From the NCBI GenBank assembly GCA_022827185.1, contig JAJDTM010000027.1, positions 27,301 to 91,300 on the forward strand: a stretch of 64,000 nt of DNA, in the 5' to 3' direction. How positions within the stretch are numbered: the first letter of the stretch is position 1; every line of letters starts with the position of its first letter. The notes beneath the pieces were generated by a model. That model did no database searches, was not told where the DNA came from, and worked only from the letters and a program-made list of their open reading frames with translations. Shown here one piece after another: positions 26,355-35,041 of this stretch. The translations under genes and the position numbers were made by a program. This DNA comes from Candidatus Poribacteria bacterium. GTDB taxonomy: Bacteria > Poribacteria > WGA-4E > WGA-3G.

Positions 26355-27587
26355 TTACTTCTCCACGGGTGGTTTTTTCCGCTCAAGGATGGCTGTTCGA
26401 GTCAAACGCCAATGTATGTCGTTGGGACCGATGTCCATCCATTGCCCACCAAACAGAATAACATAATCCTCATCCCTTTTATCACTGTCTGCCCAATTCG
26501 TATAGGTGACAGGTTCACCGCTGTGCCATTGCCATTGCCCCTCTTTTTCGATGTTGTTGAGCCCAATAAAAGTGTGATGAAGTATGAAAACTCGCCCTAA
26601 CCAAACCTGTTCCGCCTCGTCGTTAATCGCGACCAGATAGGCATCTTCTTCGGTGGCTTGTGCTATAGCATCCTCTGGACCGATGCAAGAAATCTTTTTG
26701 TAAGCGTGCCCATTCGCAGGATTGACTACCCAGACACCTCGCGCGTCGGTCACCGTGCCAGATGCCGCTGAGACACCCGCCTGAAAACTGCGTGGTGCCC
26801 CCTCGGGTAAATCAGACATGAGTGGATTTTTGAACGTGAAGATGACCTTGTGCATTTGATCCCCGGATTTAACCACAATGGGTTTTGCAGCGACGTGCTG
26901 CCCTTGGTATCTTATAGACACAATGTAGAACGCCGGTCCATCCGTATAACTCTCTATATATTGTACGAAGTCTCCGCCAACATCTGTCTGTATGCCCCAC
27001 GATACGTTAGCATCGCCCTCCCCATCAAACCCCAGTTGCCTTACACTGAATTTGATACGCGCATTATCAAGCGGGGTCCCATCCATACGCCGTACTTTCC
27101 CTTGGACTCGCAAAAAACGCTTCGCTGTAATCTCAATGTCTTCAATGGCTTTGCCCGGCTCCGGCGCAAACACAATACCCCGTCCAACCGCGTTTCCACT
27201 TGGATACGCGAACATTTCACCGATTTTAACCTTCAAAATTGCGGCTTCCGGCTTATAATACGGTAGCAGCCCTAACATCACAGGGCCTTGGATGCGCGCA
27301 TTGATGGTGAAACGTCCCTCCTTATCAGTTTTTGCTTGAAATGCCAACGGATCATCCGGCCACTCAGCGTCATCTGCTTCAGTCGGGAACCAAGCTCCAT
27401 CGCCATCTTCAACAGGAATAATGGCGACTGCGCGCCCAACAATCGGATTGCCTCCTTTATCAATAACGCGTCCGGAGAAAGTTCCTATTTCCGCTTCCTG
27501 AGCGATACTGCGAGAAACTAAACCGATGAAAAATGAAATAGCTGTTATTAACAAGAACAACCCTTTTGGGTAAAATGAATGTTTCAT
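26355..27587 (-). CDS. Array gene 5: exported beta-sandwich plus C-type-lectin protein
   Basis: A 410-aa protein from the ATG at 27587 behind AAAGGAAAAAATA. The signal peptide ends near RSIAQEAE. Module 1 reads FSGRVIDKGGNPIVGRAVAI with GDGAWFPTEADD; module 2 reads LRVQGKVRRMDGTPLDNARI; the lectin domain has [25 protein letters not shown] and TAILERKK. It resembles array gene 3 throughout. Ten bases separate it from array gene 6, the tightest spacing in the array. Confidence 0.85.
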   Translation of the reverse strand: MKHSFYPKGLFLLITAISFFIGLVSRSIAQEAEIGTFSGRVIDKGGNPIVGRAVAIIPVEDGDGAWFPTEADDAEWPDDPLAFQAKTDKEGRFTINARIQGPVMLGLLPYYKPEAAILKVKIGEMFAYPSGNAVGRGIVFAPEPGKAIEDIEITAKRFLRVQGKVRRMDGTPLDNARIKFSVRQLGFDGEGDANVSWGIQTDVGGDFVQYIESYTDGPAFYIVSIRYQGQHVAAKPIVVKSGDQMHKVIFTFKNPLMSDLPEGAPRSFQAGVSAASGTVTDARGVWVVNPANGHAYKKISCIGPEDAIAQATEEDAYLVAINDEAEQVWLGRVFILHHTFIGLNNIEKEGQWQWHSGEPVTYTNWADSDKRDEDYVILFGGQWMDIGPNDIHWRLTRTAILERKKPPVEK

Positions 27588-27682
27588 TATTTTTTCCTTT
27601 CGGGTAGGACATAAGATTTACTGCTTTACTGACAAATTTTCTTTTTTAATCAGTGCTGCCGGAGAAGATAGATTTAGAATTA

Positions 27683-29110
27683 TCATTTTTCTACGGCAGA
27701 CGGATTATCGATCAGGTCCGCTTTTTCGATGATTGCCATCCCCGTCATATCCCAGATAACACTGCCAGGACTTACCGCATACCATTTCCCATCAGAGAGC
27801 GTCATGACGGCATAGTCTCTTTCATCAGCATCCAAAACTTCAGAAAAGAACGCATTAGGTAACCAGTTGGCATAGGTAATAGGGTCGCCGTTATCCCATT
27901 GCCACCATTTTTTTGCTCGCTTAGAAAGCGCACCTGTCGTAGGAACGCGGCTAAGTCCGATCCAATAGAATTTGTGTCCAAAAACTGCTGCCAACCACGT
28001 CTGTTCCGCTTCGTCGTTGATTGAGACGAGGTGCGCTTTTTCTTTGGTGGCTTGGGCAATTGCATCGTTGCGAGTTTCGCAGTGAACCCGCTTATAGGCG
28101 TGACCATTTTCCGGATTGACAACCCATACGTCATGAGATGCTGCTGGTACTGACGGTACTTCCCATGCGGGTGAAAGCGGTTCCAACCCGTCAGTCTCGA
28201 TTTTTTCAGGGAGTTGCTTGGGCGGAATCGGTTCGCTGTCGAACGTCAACGTCAACCTATCAAATCGGTCCCTCGGATCAAGGCGAATCGGCTCAGCCTC
28301 TACCGCAAGACCTTGGTATTCGACGGAAAACGTGTAGTATGCAGTATCATCTTTCTCATCTATATAAAAAACAAAATAGCCTTCAGTGTCTGTCCACAAG
28401 TCTCCACCGAAGTCGATGGAGCCGCCATTTATAGTACGAGCATGAGTGTAGAAGTCGACACGCGTATTGGCAAGTGGTGTTCCATCTTTGAAGAGGACGC
28501 GTCCGCGAACCCGCATTCGGGGTTGCACTGTGACTTCCACGTCTTTAATACGCGTACCCGATTTGACACCAAATGTGATTTGATCATAATCGGTGCGCGG
28601 GTATAGGGTTAATCCGTGGACGCGAATGAACAAAATTTCAACGTCTGGTTCAAAATCAGTTGGATCCATGCCGAAGTTGCTCGAAACGAACGCCTCCATC
28701 TCGTCTGCTGTGGTCTCCTCCCAATCTCTGCCGGATGTGAACTCATCTACAATCTTTTCAAAGTCTTCGGGCAGGCGTTTATCTATAGCGTCCGGAAGGG
28801 CACCGATGTACACGGGCCCCGACGGGACATCCGTTATAGAAAACCGACCTTCTAAATCTGTGTGTGCGCGGTTCAACTGTGCATGCTCATACGGTAAAAC
28901 GACTGTCCGCATGTGTCCAGTGCCTTCAACATCAAGAGGCGCAATAAATATCGGTAACCCGACAACTGGGTTTCCATTGAGATCGACAACACGTCCGGTG
29001 ACGCGCCCCGTATCTTCCTGAGCGATACCGTCCGAAACGAAACCCATAAAAAATGCGACTATTAACATTAGCACTGTCAAAATTTGCCTTTTAGCATCCG
29101 AACATTTCAT
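27683..29110 (-). CDS. Array gene 4: exported beta-sandwich plus C-type-lectin protein
   Basis: A 475-aa protein whose ATG at 29110 follows AGGGGGAG. The signal peptide ends near DGIAQED. Module 1 (TGRVVDLNGNPVVGLPIFIA, DVPSGPVYIGALPDAIDKRL, EKIVDEFTSGRDWEE) matches the long module of array gene 6. Module 2 is MRVRGRVLFKDGTPLANTRV. The lectin domain (YWIGLSRVPTTGALSKRAKK, WWQWDNGDPITYANW) carries a short insert before the WQW strand. It ends with an AIIEKADL variant of the common closing strand. Confidence 0.85.
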   Translation of the reverse strand: MKCSDAKRQILTVLMLIVAFFMGFVSDGIAQEDTGRVTGRVVDLNGNPVVGLPIFIAPLDVEGTGHMRTVVLPYEHAQLNRAHTDLEGRFSITDVPSGPVYIGALPDAIDKRLPEDFEKIVDEFTSGRDWEETTADEMEAFVSSNFGMDPTDFEPDVEILFIRVHGLTLYPRTDYDQITFGVKSGTRIKDVEVTVQPRMRVRGRVLFKDGTPLANTRVDFYTHARTINGGSIDFGGDLWTDTEGYFVFYIDEKDDTAYYTFSVEYQGLAVEAEPIRLDPRDRFDRLTLTFDSEPIPPKQLPEKIETDGLEPLSPAWEVPSVPAASHDVWVVNPENGHAYKRVHCETRNDAIAQATKEKAHLVSINDEAEQTWLAAVFGHKFYWIGLSRVPTTGALSKRAKKWWQWDNGDPITYANWLPNAFFSEVLDADERDYAVMTLSDGKWYAVSPGSVIWDMTGMAIIEKADLIDNPSAVEK

Positions 29111-29178
29111 AGTTTGTCTCCCCCTAAAGTGCAGAATTGGAAATCGTACTTACGCGATGAATCAGAAAGCACCAAGGT

Positions 29179-30441
29179 TTATTTCTTTAGGGACACCCCT
29201 TCTTTTTCAAGGAGTACTGAGTTAATAATAAAACGCCATAGGACATCCCCGGGCCCAATGTCCATCCATTGGTTGGTAAACAGGATGACATAATCTTCAT
29301 CACCTTTGCCAGTATCGTTCGGTTCATCCCTTGCCCAATTTGTATATGTGACAGGTTCACCGCTGTGCCATTGCCAATGCCCCTCTTCCTCAACATCACT
29401 AAGCCCAATTAAAGCGCGGTGCGCGACGAAAACTTGATCCAACCAGTTTTGTTCCGCTGCATCGTTAATTGCGACAAGATAAGCATTCTCTTTGGCTGCT
29501 TGCGCGATAGCATCTTCCACGCCGCTAAAACTGATTTTTTTGTAGGCGTGACCATTTGCTGGATTGACGACCCATACACCTTTCGCGTCAATCCCGCCAC
29601 CAAATCGCGCTGATCCGCCCGCATGGAAACCGCGAGGAGCGTTCTGGGACATATCAAGGGACAGTGGGACATCGAACGTGAAGACTACCTCATGCATTAG
29701 ATCTTCAGGTTTAACTACAATCGGATCCAATTGTGCTTGCTGTTCCTGATACGTCACAGACATAATGTAAAATGCAGGTCCCCGCATATACCTATGCATA
29801 TCTTGTACAAAATTCCCCTCAATATCTGTTTCAACGCCCTGTGAACTACTACCATCGTATTCTCCATCTAAACTGAGTTTCCTTATCCTGAACTTGATAC
29901 GTTGGGCATTGGCGAGTGGACTCCCGTCCATCTTCAGTACTTTTCCTCGGAGTTGCAGAAAACGCTGCACCGTGACCTCAACGTCTTCAATGCGTTCCCC
30001 CGGCTCCGCAGAAAATACAACGCCACGTCCCCATGATGTTTCAGGCGCGTAGAGAAACATGTCGCCGATTTGGACCTTCAAAATTTCCGCCTCCGGCTTA
30101 TTATACGGAAATACCGCTAACAACACGGGCCCGGTAATGGCATCGGTAATGACGAAACGCCCTTCCGAATCAGTCTCTGCTTGGAACGCTATCGGATCGC
30201 CTTGCCGTACACGTTCTTCGACCTCAAACTCAATTGGAAACCATGCTCCATGACCGTCTTGGACAGGAACAATAGCTACCGTAAGTCCAGCAATTGGTTG
30301 TCCTGCTGCATCAATAACGCGACCGGCGAAAGTGGTTAGCGCATTCTCCTGCGCGTTGCTCTCCGACGCACTTAAAAGGAAAAGTGCGACAATTCCGATA
30401 AAAAGTGTGAGGATTCTCTTTCCGAAATACAGACGTGTCAT
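29179..30441 (-). CDS. Array gene 3: exported beta-sandwich plus C-type-lectin protein
   Basis: The ATG at 30441 lies behind AAGGAGATAGAAAA, giving 420 aa; the longer frame to 30504 lacks a site. The signal peptide ends near ESNAQEN. Module 1 (FAGRVIDAAGQPIAGLTVAI, GHGAWFPIEFEVEE), module 2 (QLRGKVLKMDGSPLANAQRI) and the lectin domain ([36 protein letters not shown]) are those of array gene 5. The final strand ends VLLEKEGV. Its similarity to gene 5, with gene 4 similar to gene 6, shows a two-gene block duplication. Confidence 0.85.
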   Translation of the reverse strand: MTRLYFGKRILTLFIGIVALFLLSASESNAQENALTTFAGRVIDAAGQPIAGLTVAIVPVQDGHGAWFPIEFEVEERVRQGDPIAFQAETDSEGRFVITDAITGPVLLAVFPYNKPEAEILKVQIGDMFLYAPETSWGRGVVFSAEPGERIEDVEVTVQRFLQLRGKVLKMDGSPLANAQRIKFRIRKLSLDGEYDGSSSQGVETDIEGNFVQDMHRYMRGPAFYIMSVTYQEQQAQLDPIVVKPEDLMHEVVFTFDVPLSLDMSQNAPRGFHAGGSARFGGGIDAKGVWVVNPANGHAYKKISFSGVEDAIAQAAKENAYLVAINDAAEQNWLDQVFVAHRALIGLSDVEEEGHWQWHSGEPVTYTNWARDEPNDTGKGDEDYVILFTNQWMDIGPGDVLWRFIINSVLLEKEGVSLKK

Positions 30442-30515
30442 TTTTCTATCTCCTTCCATTTGGCTTTCCCCATACGCCCTTACAATGCCAGGTCTCCTTT
30501 TCACCAGTAAAGGTC

Positions 30516-31985
30516 CTACTTATTGATAGTAGAAACCAACCCATCTTTCTCAATAATTGCCTCTCGTGTCATTCGCCGGAAATGGCTTTCGAGACCGATG
30601 GCAGCCCATTCACCGTCTTTAAAAGTCATCACAACGTAATCTTTCTCGGTGTCGGGGAGGGTATCAGAGAAAATCGGTTCTGTCACCCAGTTGGTATACG
30701 TGACCGGTTCACCGCTATCCCACTGCCATGTCCCCTCTTTTTCTACATCGGTCAGTCCGATCCAGAAGGAGTGTCCCTTAAAAATTGCCTGAAGCCAGTG
30801 CTGTTCGCCTTCGTCGTTAATGGAAACGAGATGCGCCCCTTCTTCAACAGCCTTCTGTTGGGCATCGTGCCAGTCGCTACACCGTATCTTTTTGTAAGCG
30901 TGCCCATTTGCGGGGTTAATGACCCACACGCTTTTTGGTGGTTTTGGTCGTTGCGGTGGCACAACCGCGCGGGCACTGACTTTAGGGGGAACTTCAACCG
31001 CTTCAACAACAACATTTCCAGCACCCGCTGGGACTTTAGCCGGTTCAATCGGACCGCCGACACCGACTTTCCGATCCGTTGGTCGTTCGACCTCAGGCGG
31101 GTTCCCGTCGAGTGTTATAACCAGATCTTTCGGTTCCACACCGTCCTTGAGTAGAAAAGGAGCTGCCGCTCCAGAAAGACCGTTATAATTCACAGAGAGC
31201 GTGTAAAACCCCGGATCATCTCGGTATTGCGTAAAGTAACCATCAGCATCCGCAAAAAAACTTGTACTATGGGTTCCGCCGCTGCTCGGATTATCCTCTC
31301 GCCCGTATCGCATGTTGAGATTTCCGTTGGCGTTGGCAACCGGAGTGCCGTCGGCATAAACGATTTGCGCGTGGATCCGCAGCCGCGACTTGACCGTGAT
31401 TTTGACGTTTTCATGGATCACACCCGATTTAAGCCCAAACGTAAGTCCATTAAAAAAAGCAGGACCGGGCATCTCATTGTGATAAAAAAAGGTGACTTTC
31501 CCAATCTGAATGGAGAGAATCTGCTTATCCGATTCAAGTGTACCCAAACGCATCAGTTCCGGCGGGGGCCGCTCTCCCTGACGTATTTTCTCAGGATCAA
31601 TTTTCTCAAACGCATCCAGAAGCGCACCCGGGATCAGGTTTATTTGGACGAGTCCGGGTTGGATGTTGGTAGCAGTGAAAACGCCATCAGCATCGGTTTT
31701 TACCCTGACAATGGTACGCGGCATTTCTGCATCGTTCATGCCCTCAGGCGGTCTTTGGAAAGGGTTTAGAAAACCTTCATCAGGTTGTAAATGTCCATCA
31801 CGAAGCCGCATCGGCTGAATCGCAAATGTGAACTCGGCAACAGGGTTTCCTTCCGTATCAACGACTGTGCCAGACATTCCACCCGGCGGTTCTATTGGCA
31901 CCTGTGCTACTACAACGCCTGTTATGGCGAGCAAAAGTATCAATCCTAATGCTGAGAGTTTTTGTAGAACGTAGGTATAATGCAT
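30516..31985 (-). CDS. Array gene 2: exported beta-sandwich plus C-type-lectin protein
   Basis: The ATG at 31985 behind AAGGAGATATAAAA gives 489 aa, the longest in the array. The signal peptide ends near GVVVAQVP. Module 1 (MSGTVVDTEGNPVAEFTFAI) is enlarged by a Pro/Glu-rich stretch containing RQGERPPPELMRLGTL. Module 2 is LRIHAQIVYADGTPVANANG with a SSGGTHS loop. A linker rich in Pro, Val and Lys precedes the lectin domain ([34 protein letters not shown]). It ends 74 bases before gene 3. Confidence 0.85.
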   Translation of the reverse strand: MHYTYVLQKLSALGLILLLAITGVVVAQVPIEPPGGMSGTVVDTEGNPVAEFTFAIQPMRLRDGHLQPDEGFLNPFQRPPEGMNDAEMPRTIVRVKTDADGVFTATNIQPGLVQINLIPGALLDAFEKIDPEKIRQGERPPPELMRLGTLESDKQILSIQIGKVTFFYHNEMPGPAFFNGLTFGLKSGVIHENVKITVKSRLRIHAQIVYADGTPVANANGNLNMRYGREDNPSSGGTHSTSFFADADGYFTQYRDDPGFYTLSVNYNGLSGAAAPFLLKDGVEPKDLVITLDGNPPEVERPTDRKVGVGGPIEPAKVPAGAGNVVVEAVEVPPKVSARAVVPPQRPKPPKSVWVINPANGHAYKKIRCSDWHDAQQKAVEEGAHLVSINDEGEQHWLQAIFKGHSFWIGLTDVEKEGTWQWDSGEPVTYTNWVTEPIFSDTLPDTEKDYVVMTFKDGEWAAIGLESHFRRMTREAIIEKDGLVSTINK

Positions 31986-32013
31986 TTTTATATCTCCTTG
32001 TATGTTGATGGAC

Positions 32014-33321
32014 TCAAGGTTTTTCGACATCAGCTTCCGGTTCAGGCGCGCCAATGACGAGGTCCTCTTTTTCCAGAATTGCTACCTCTGTCATGCGTCC
32101 AAGCGGGTCGGCTGGGTGTGCCACGTGCCATTTTCCTGTTGTTCCGACAAGAACAATGTAATTCGGGTTCGCATCGCTATCTTGCGCGGATTTGGTGAAC
32201 TTGGCAGCCTCTTGTGGCGAAAGCCAGTTTGTATAGGTAACCGGTTCACCGTTGCTCCACTGCTGTTTCCCTTCTTTTGAAACGTTGATCAATCCGATCC
32301 AATAGCTTCCGCTTTTCCCAAAAACTTCAAGTAACCACTCCTGTTCGGCTTTGCCGTTGATAGTGACGAGATGAGCGTCTTGAGCGGTCGCTTGCGTCTG
32401 TGCCTCCTCACGGGTCTTACAGCGAACCATTTTGTAGGCGTGTCGGTTATCAGGGTTGATTGCCCACATTCCTTCGCGTTCCCGCTTTCGCGCCGCTTCA
32501 AAACGTGCAGGATCGTGAACGCGAGGGGGCGGTGCTACCACGACTCTCTCTTTAGGCGGTTCAGACGCACCTTCAAGTTTCAAAACGAGTCCATCAACCC
32601 GCTGCCCATCTTCAAGCAGAATCTCCTCGGATTCCACGGTCTGTCCTTGGTATGTTACAGCGACGGTATAATAAGCCGCTCCATCGTCCACGTAGTCTAC
32701 GAAGTAACCATCGGCATCAAGTGTTCTTGTACCACCACCCCTACCTCTGCCTCTACCATCTACGTCGCGATGGCTGACCATGAGGTTAACCCGTGCGTTG
32801 CGCAGCGGCGTGCCATCCGCAAAAACAACGCGCCCACGGATACGCATCCGAAGACGGACAGTTATCTCTGCGTCTGTAATATCTGCATCCGGCGCAATCG
32901 CAAAATTTAAACCACCAAAATGGTGTTGGCGTTGATCTAAGTAAATGGGGATTCCCTCAATCTCAATGGAGAGGATTTCGTAGTCTGAATTGCGTTCAGG
33001 AAATAGTTTTAACTGACTCACCGAAGGTGTAGCAAGGTTACGAATTGAAAACGCACCTGTTGCATCTGTCTCACTGGGTTGCGGTGGCGGAAATATATTT
33101 TCAAGTGCCCGAGGAAACTGAACTTGGACCCGCTGACCCCGAGGTAGCGGCGTGTCTCCCGGAAATGATGGCAAAGCGATGATAAGACCTTCAACAGGTT
33201 GCCCCTCCTCATCAACAACCCTACCTGAGAAGCTTGCTGCGCCGCTCGGCAGAGCGGTCGTAAGTAAAAGCGCAACACTTCCAATAAGAACTAAAATCAG
33301 TGTGAAGTAAGAAGGTTTCAT
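32014..33321 (-). CDS. Array gene 1: exported beta-sandwich plus C-type-lectin protein
   Basis: This 435-aa protein is the first gene after the promoter. Signal peptide 1-29 ends at LPSGAA. Module 1 (SFSGRVVDEEGQPVEGLIIA) spans about 30-155, module 2 (MRIRGRVVFADGTPLRNARV, with an RGRGRGGG loop) about 158-251, and a basic helix-like linker (ARFEAARKREREG) leads to the lectin domain at about 284-418 ([34 protein letters not shown]). A GGAGA site precedes the ATG. Lectin-like fold is firm; the partner or sugar is unknown. Confidence 0.85.
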   Translation of the reverse strand: MKPSYFTLILVLIGSVALLLTTALPSGAASFSGRVVDEEGQPVEGLIIALPSFPGDTPLPRGQRVQVQFPRALENIFPPPQPSETDATGAFSIRNLATPSVSQLKLFPERNSDYEILSIEIEGIPIYLDQRQHHFGGLNFAIAPDADITDAEITVRLRMRIRGRVVFADGTPLRNARVNLMVSHRDVDGRGRGRGGGTRTLDADGYFVDYVDDGAAYYTVAVTYQGQTVESEEILLEDGQRVDGLVLKLEGASEPPKERVVVAPPPRVHDPARFEAARKREREGMWAINPDNRHAYKMVRCKTREEAQTQATAQDAHLVTINGKAEQEWLLEVFGKSGSYWIGLINVSKEGKQQWSNGEPVTYTNWLSPQEAAKFTKSAQDSDANPNYIVLVGTTGKWHVAHPADPLGRMTEVAILEKEDLVIGAPEPEADVEKP

Positions 33322-33385
33322 TGTGAACGTCTCCTTTTGTTAATGTGGGTGAAAGGGTTAGAGTGGGGGTGTATTACACGAATAT

Positions 33386-33414
33386 ATTGTAACATTTGTA
33401 TGACCTATTGACAA
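33386..33414 (-). promoter_or_regulatory. Promoter of the C-type-lectin array
   Basis: On the minus strand TTGTCA and TACAAT are separated by exactly 17 bases, each one mismatch from the sigma70 consensus. The predicted start is about 55-60 bases before the ATG at 33321. It is the only strong promoter-like site that I see upstream of the array. Confidence 0.6.
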
Positions 33415-33669
33415 CATTAATCATCAAATGACATTAGAAAATATCTCGTAAATATGGCTTGTTTGTTCAGGTTTCTGTGCCGCGGTTGCTAAACGCATGA
33501 TAGGATGAATTCTATGTCCTATCATTAAGCACATCTCTTTACGAATGAAGATTTCAGTTATTTATTAAAGACACAACCGAGAAATAAAAAGGGTGCATAA
33601 TTTCAAAAAACCGTCAGAACCTGATTTTTAATCTGATCCCGTATGAACATTACACACGTATTAATTGTG

Positions 33670-33698
33670 TTGACAAAATTCACAGAGGATAGTAACAT
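33670..33698 (+). promoter_or_regulatory. Promoter of the galactonate dehydratase-like gene
   Basis: A perfect TTGACA is followed after 17 bases by TAACAT, about 75 bases upstream of the start at 33773. Confidence 0.5.
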
Positions 33699-33772
33699 AA
33701 CATCCAAAGTTCACAAGAAACCGTTTCAAGCGGCAAACTGCTTGCAAGCCATATTATTTCGGGGGAGCCTTG

Positions 33773-34876
33773 ATGAAGATAACAAAATTGGAAACATTTC
33801 TGGTACAACCGCGCTGGCTTTTTCTTAAAATCCATACCGATGAAGGGTTAGTAGGCCTCGGTGAACCCATTTTAGAAGGCCGTGCCAAAACGTGTGCACA
33901 AGCCGTTGACGAACTCGCACCATACCTTATCGGTGAAGATCCGAGGCGCGTGGTCCACCACTGGCAGGCGATGTATCGCCACGCATTCTACCGCGGCGGT
34001 CCCATTCTGACAAGTGCCCTGAGTGGCGTGGAACAAGCACTCTGGGATCTCGCAGGCAAATCGCTCGGTGTGCCTGTCTATCAACTCTTCGGCGGCCCGA
34101 CACGCGATCGCATCAGACTCTACAAAGGCGGCGGCGATCCAGACGGTATCAAAGAGTGGATTGACAAAGGGTTTACCGCCTTCAAGACAGGGCCAGCAGG
34201 CGGCAGACCCGCACGCATCATTGAAAACAAAGCCTTTATCGACAAAGCCGTGGATCACTTCGCAGCACTCCGCGAAGCCGCAGGCACAGAAGTCGACTTA
34301 GCGATCGACTTTCACGGCGCAGTCAGTCCGCAAACCGCTAAAGTCCTGATTAAAGCGTTGGAACCCTATCAACCGATGTTCATAGAAGAGCCGATTCAGT
34401 GCCAAAATGTGGACACACTCGCCGAAATTGCGCGAAGCACCCATCTCCCGATCGCGACAGGTGAACGGGTTTTCACAAAATGGGGATTCCGTGAAATCTT
34501 AGAGAAACAGGCAGCGTCTATCCTCCAACCTGACCTCTGTCACGCTGGCGGAATCAATGAAGTGCGAATTATCGCAGGTATGGCGGAAGCCTACTACGGC
34601 GGTATCGCACCACATAATCCGCTCGGTCCCATCTCCTTAGCGGCGTGCATCCAGTTAGATGCCTCCATCCCAAACTTTGTGATGCAGGAGCATACCACGC
34701 TCGGTGAAGGATACCTCAAGAACCCCTTTGTCTTCAAAGACGGGTTCGTCGAACTCCCGACCGGTCCTGGACTCGGCATCGAACTCGATGAAGACGCACT
34801 CGAAGATAAGATTGACCACGATTGGCAGAATCCAACATCCTATCACCCCGATGACGGTTCCGTTGTTGATTGGTAA
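33773..34876 (+). CDS. Mandelate racemase/enolase-superfamily sugar-acid dehydratase (galactonate dehydratase-like)
   Basis: A 367-aa enolase-superfamily protein with the capping domain (MKITKLETFLVQPRWLFLKI) and the barrel ligands in IDFHGAVS, FIEEPIQ and IATGERVF, followed by the GGINE strand and the APHNPLGP histidine loop. This pattern matches D-galactonate and related acid-sugar dehydratases, which remove water from aldonates to give 2-keto-3-deoxy acids. The GGGGGAG site six bases before the ATG at 33773 fixes the start; a TTG three bases earlier is unlikely. It heads a run of sugar genes. Exact substrate is not set by the sequence. Confidence 0.85.
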   Translation: MKITKLETFLVQPRWLFLKIHTDEGLVGLGEPILEGRAKTCAQAVDELAPYLIGEDPRRVVHHWQAMYRHAFYRGGPILTSALSGVEQALWDLAGKSLGVPVYQLFGGPTRDRIRLYKGGGDPDGIKEWIDKGFTAFKTGPAGGRPARIIENKAFIDKAVDHFAALREAAGTEVDLAIDFHGAVSPQTAKVLIKALEPYQPMFIEEPIQCQNVDTLAEIARSTHLPIATGERVFTKWGFREILEKQAASILQPDLCHAGGINEVRIIAGMAEAYYGGIAPHNPLGPISLAACIQLDASIPNFVMQEHTTLGEGYLKNPFVFKDGFVELPTGPGLGIELDEDALEDKIDHDWQNPTSYHPDDGSVVDW

Positions 34877-34880
34877 AGGA

Positions 34881-35035
34881 ATAGTTATAAGTTGTTGGTT
34901 ATAAGTTATAAGTTAAGAGGGTTCCGATATCTTTTGCTAACCGTCGGTGCTTCAATTGCGTAACGACCGTTCCAAAGGATGATCAAACATCAGAAATCAG
35001 ACTTATAACTTATAACTTATAACTTATAACTCATA
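34881..35035. repeat. Heptad-arm palindromic element (empty form)
   Basis: Left arm 34881-34920 carries GTTATAAG-type heptads and ends AAGTTAAGAGG. The right arm 34990-35035 contains ATCAGAAATC and then repeated ACTTATA units. The arms are inverted copies. The same arms bracket the four-helix-bundle gene at 55.6 kb. The right arm ends 6 bases before the next start codon. Confidence 0.8.
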
Positions 35036-35041
35036 AAAACT

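Larger units (their letters stand above)
33322..33772. other. Divergent regulatory gap between the lectin array and the sugar-acid genes
   Basis: This 451-base AT-rich gap has no credible ORF. It holds a promoter candidate in each direction (33386-33414 minus, 33670-33698 plus). The remaining sequence shows no repeat or RNA gene that I can identify. Confidence 0.6.

Noticed and set aside
34877..35041. CRISPR array, because of short regular repeats
   Set aside because: Repeats are contiguous heptads without spacers and form inverted arms; no cas genes are present.
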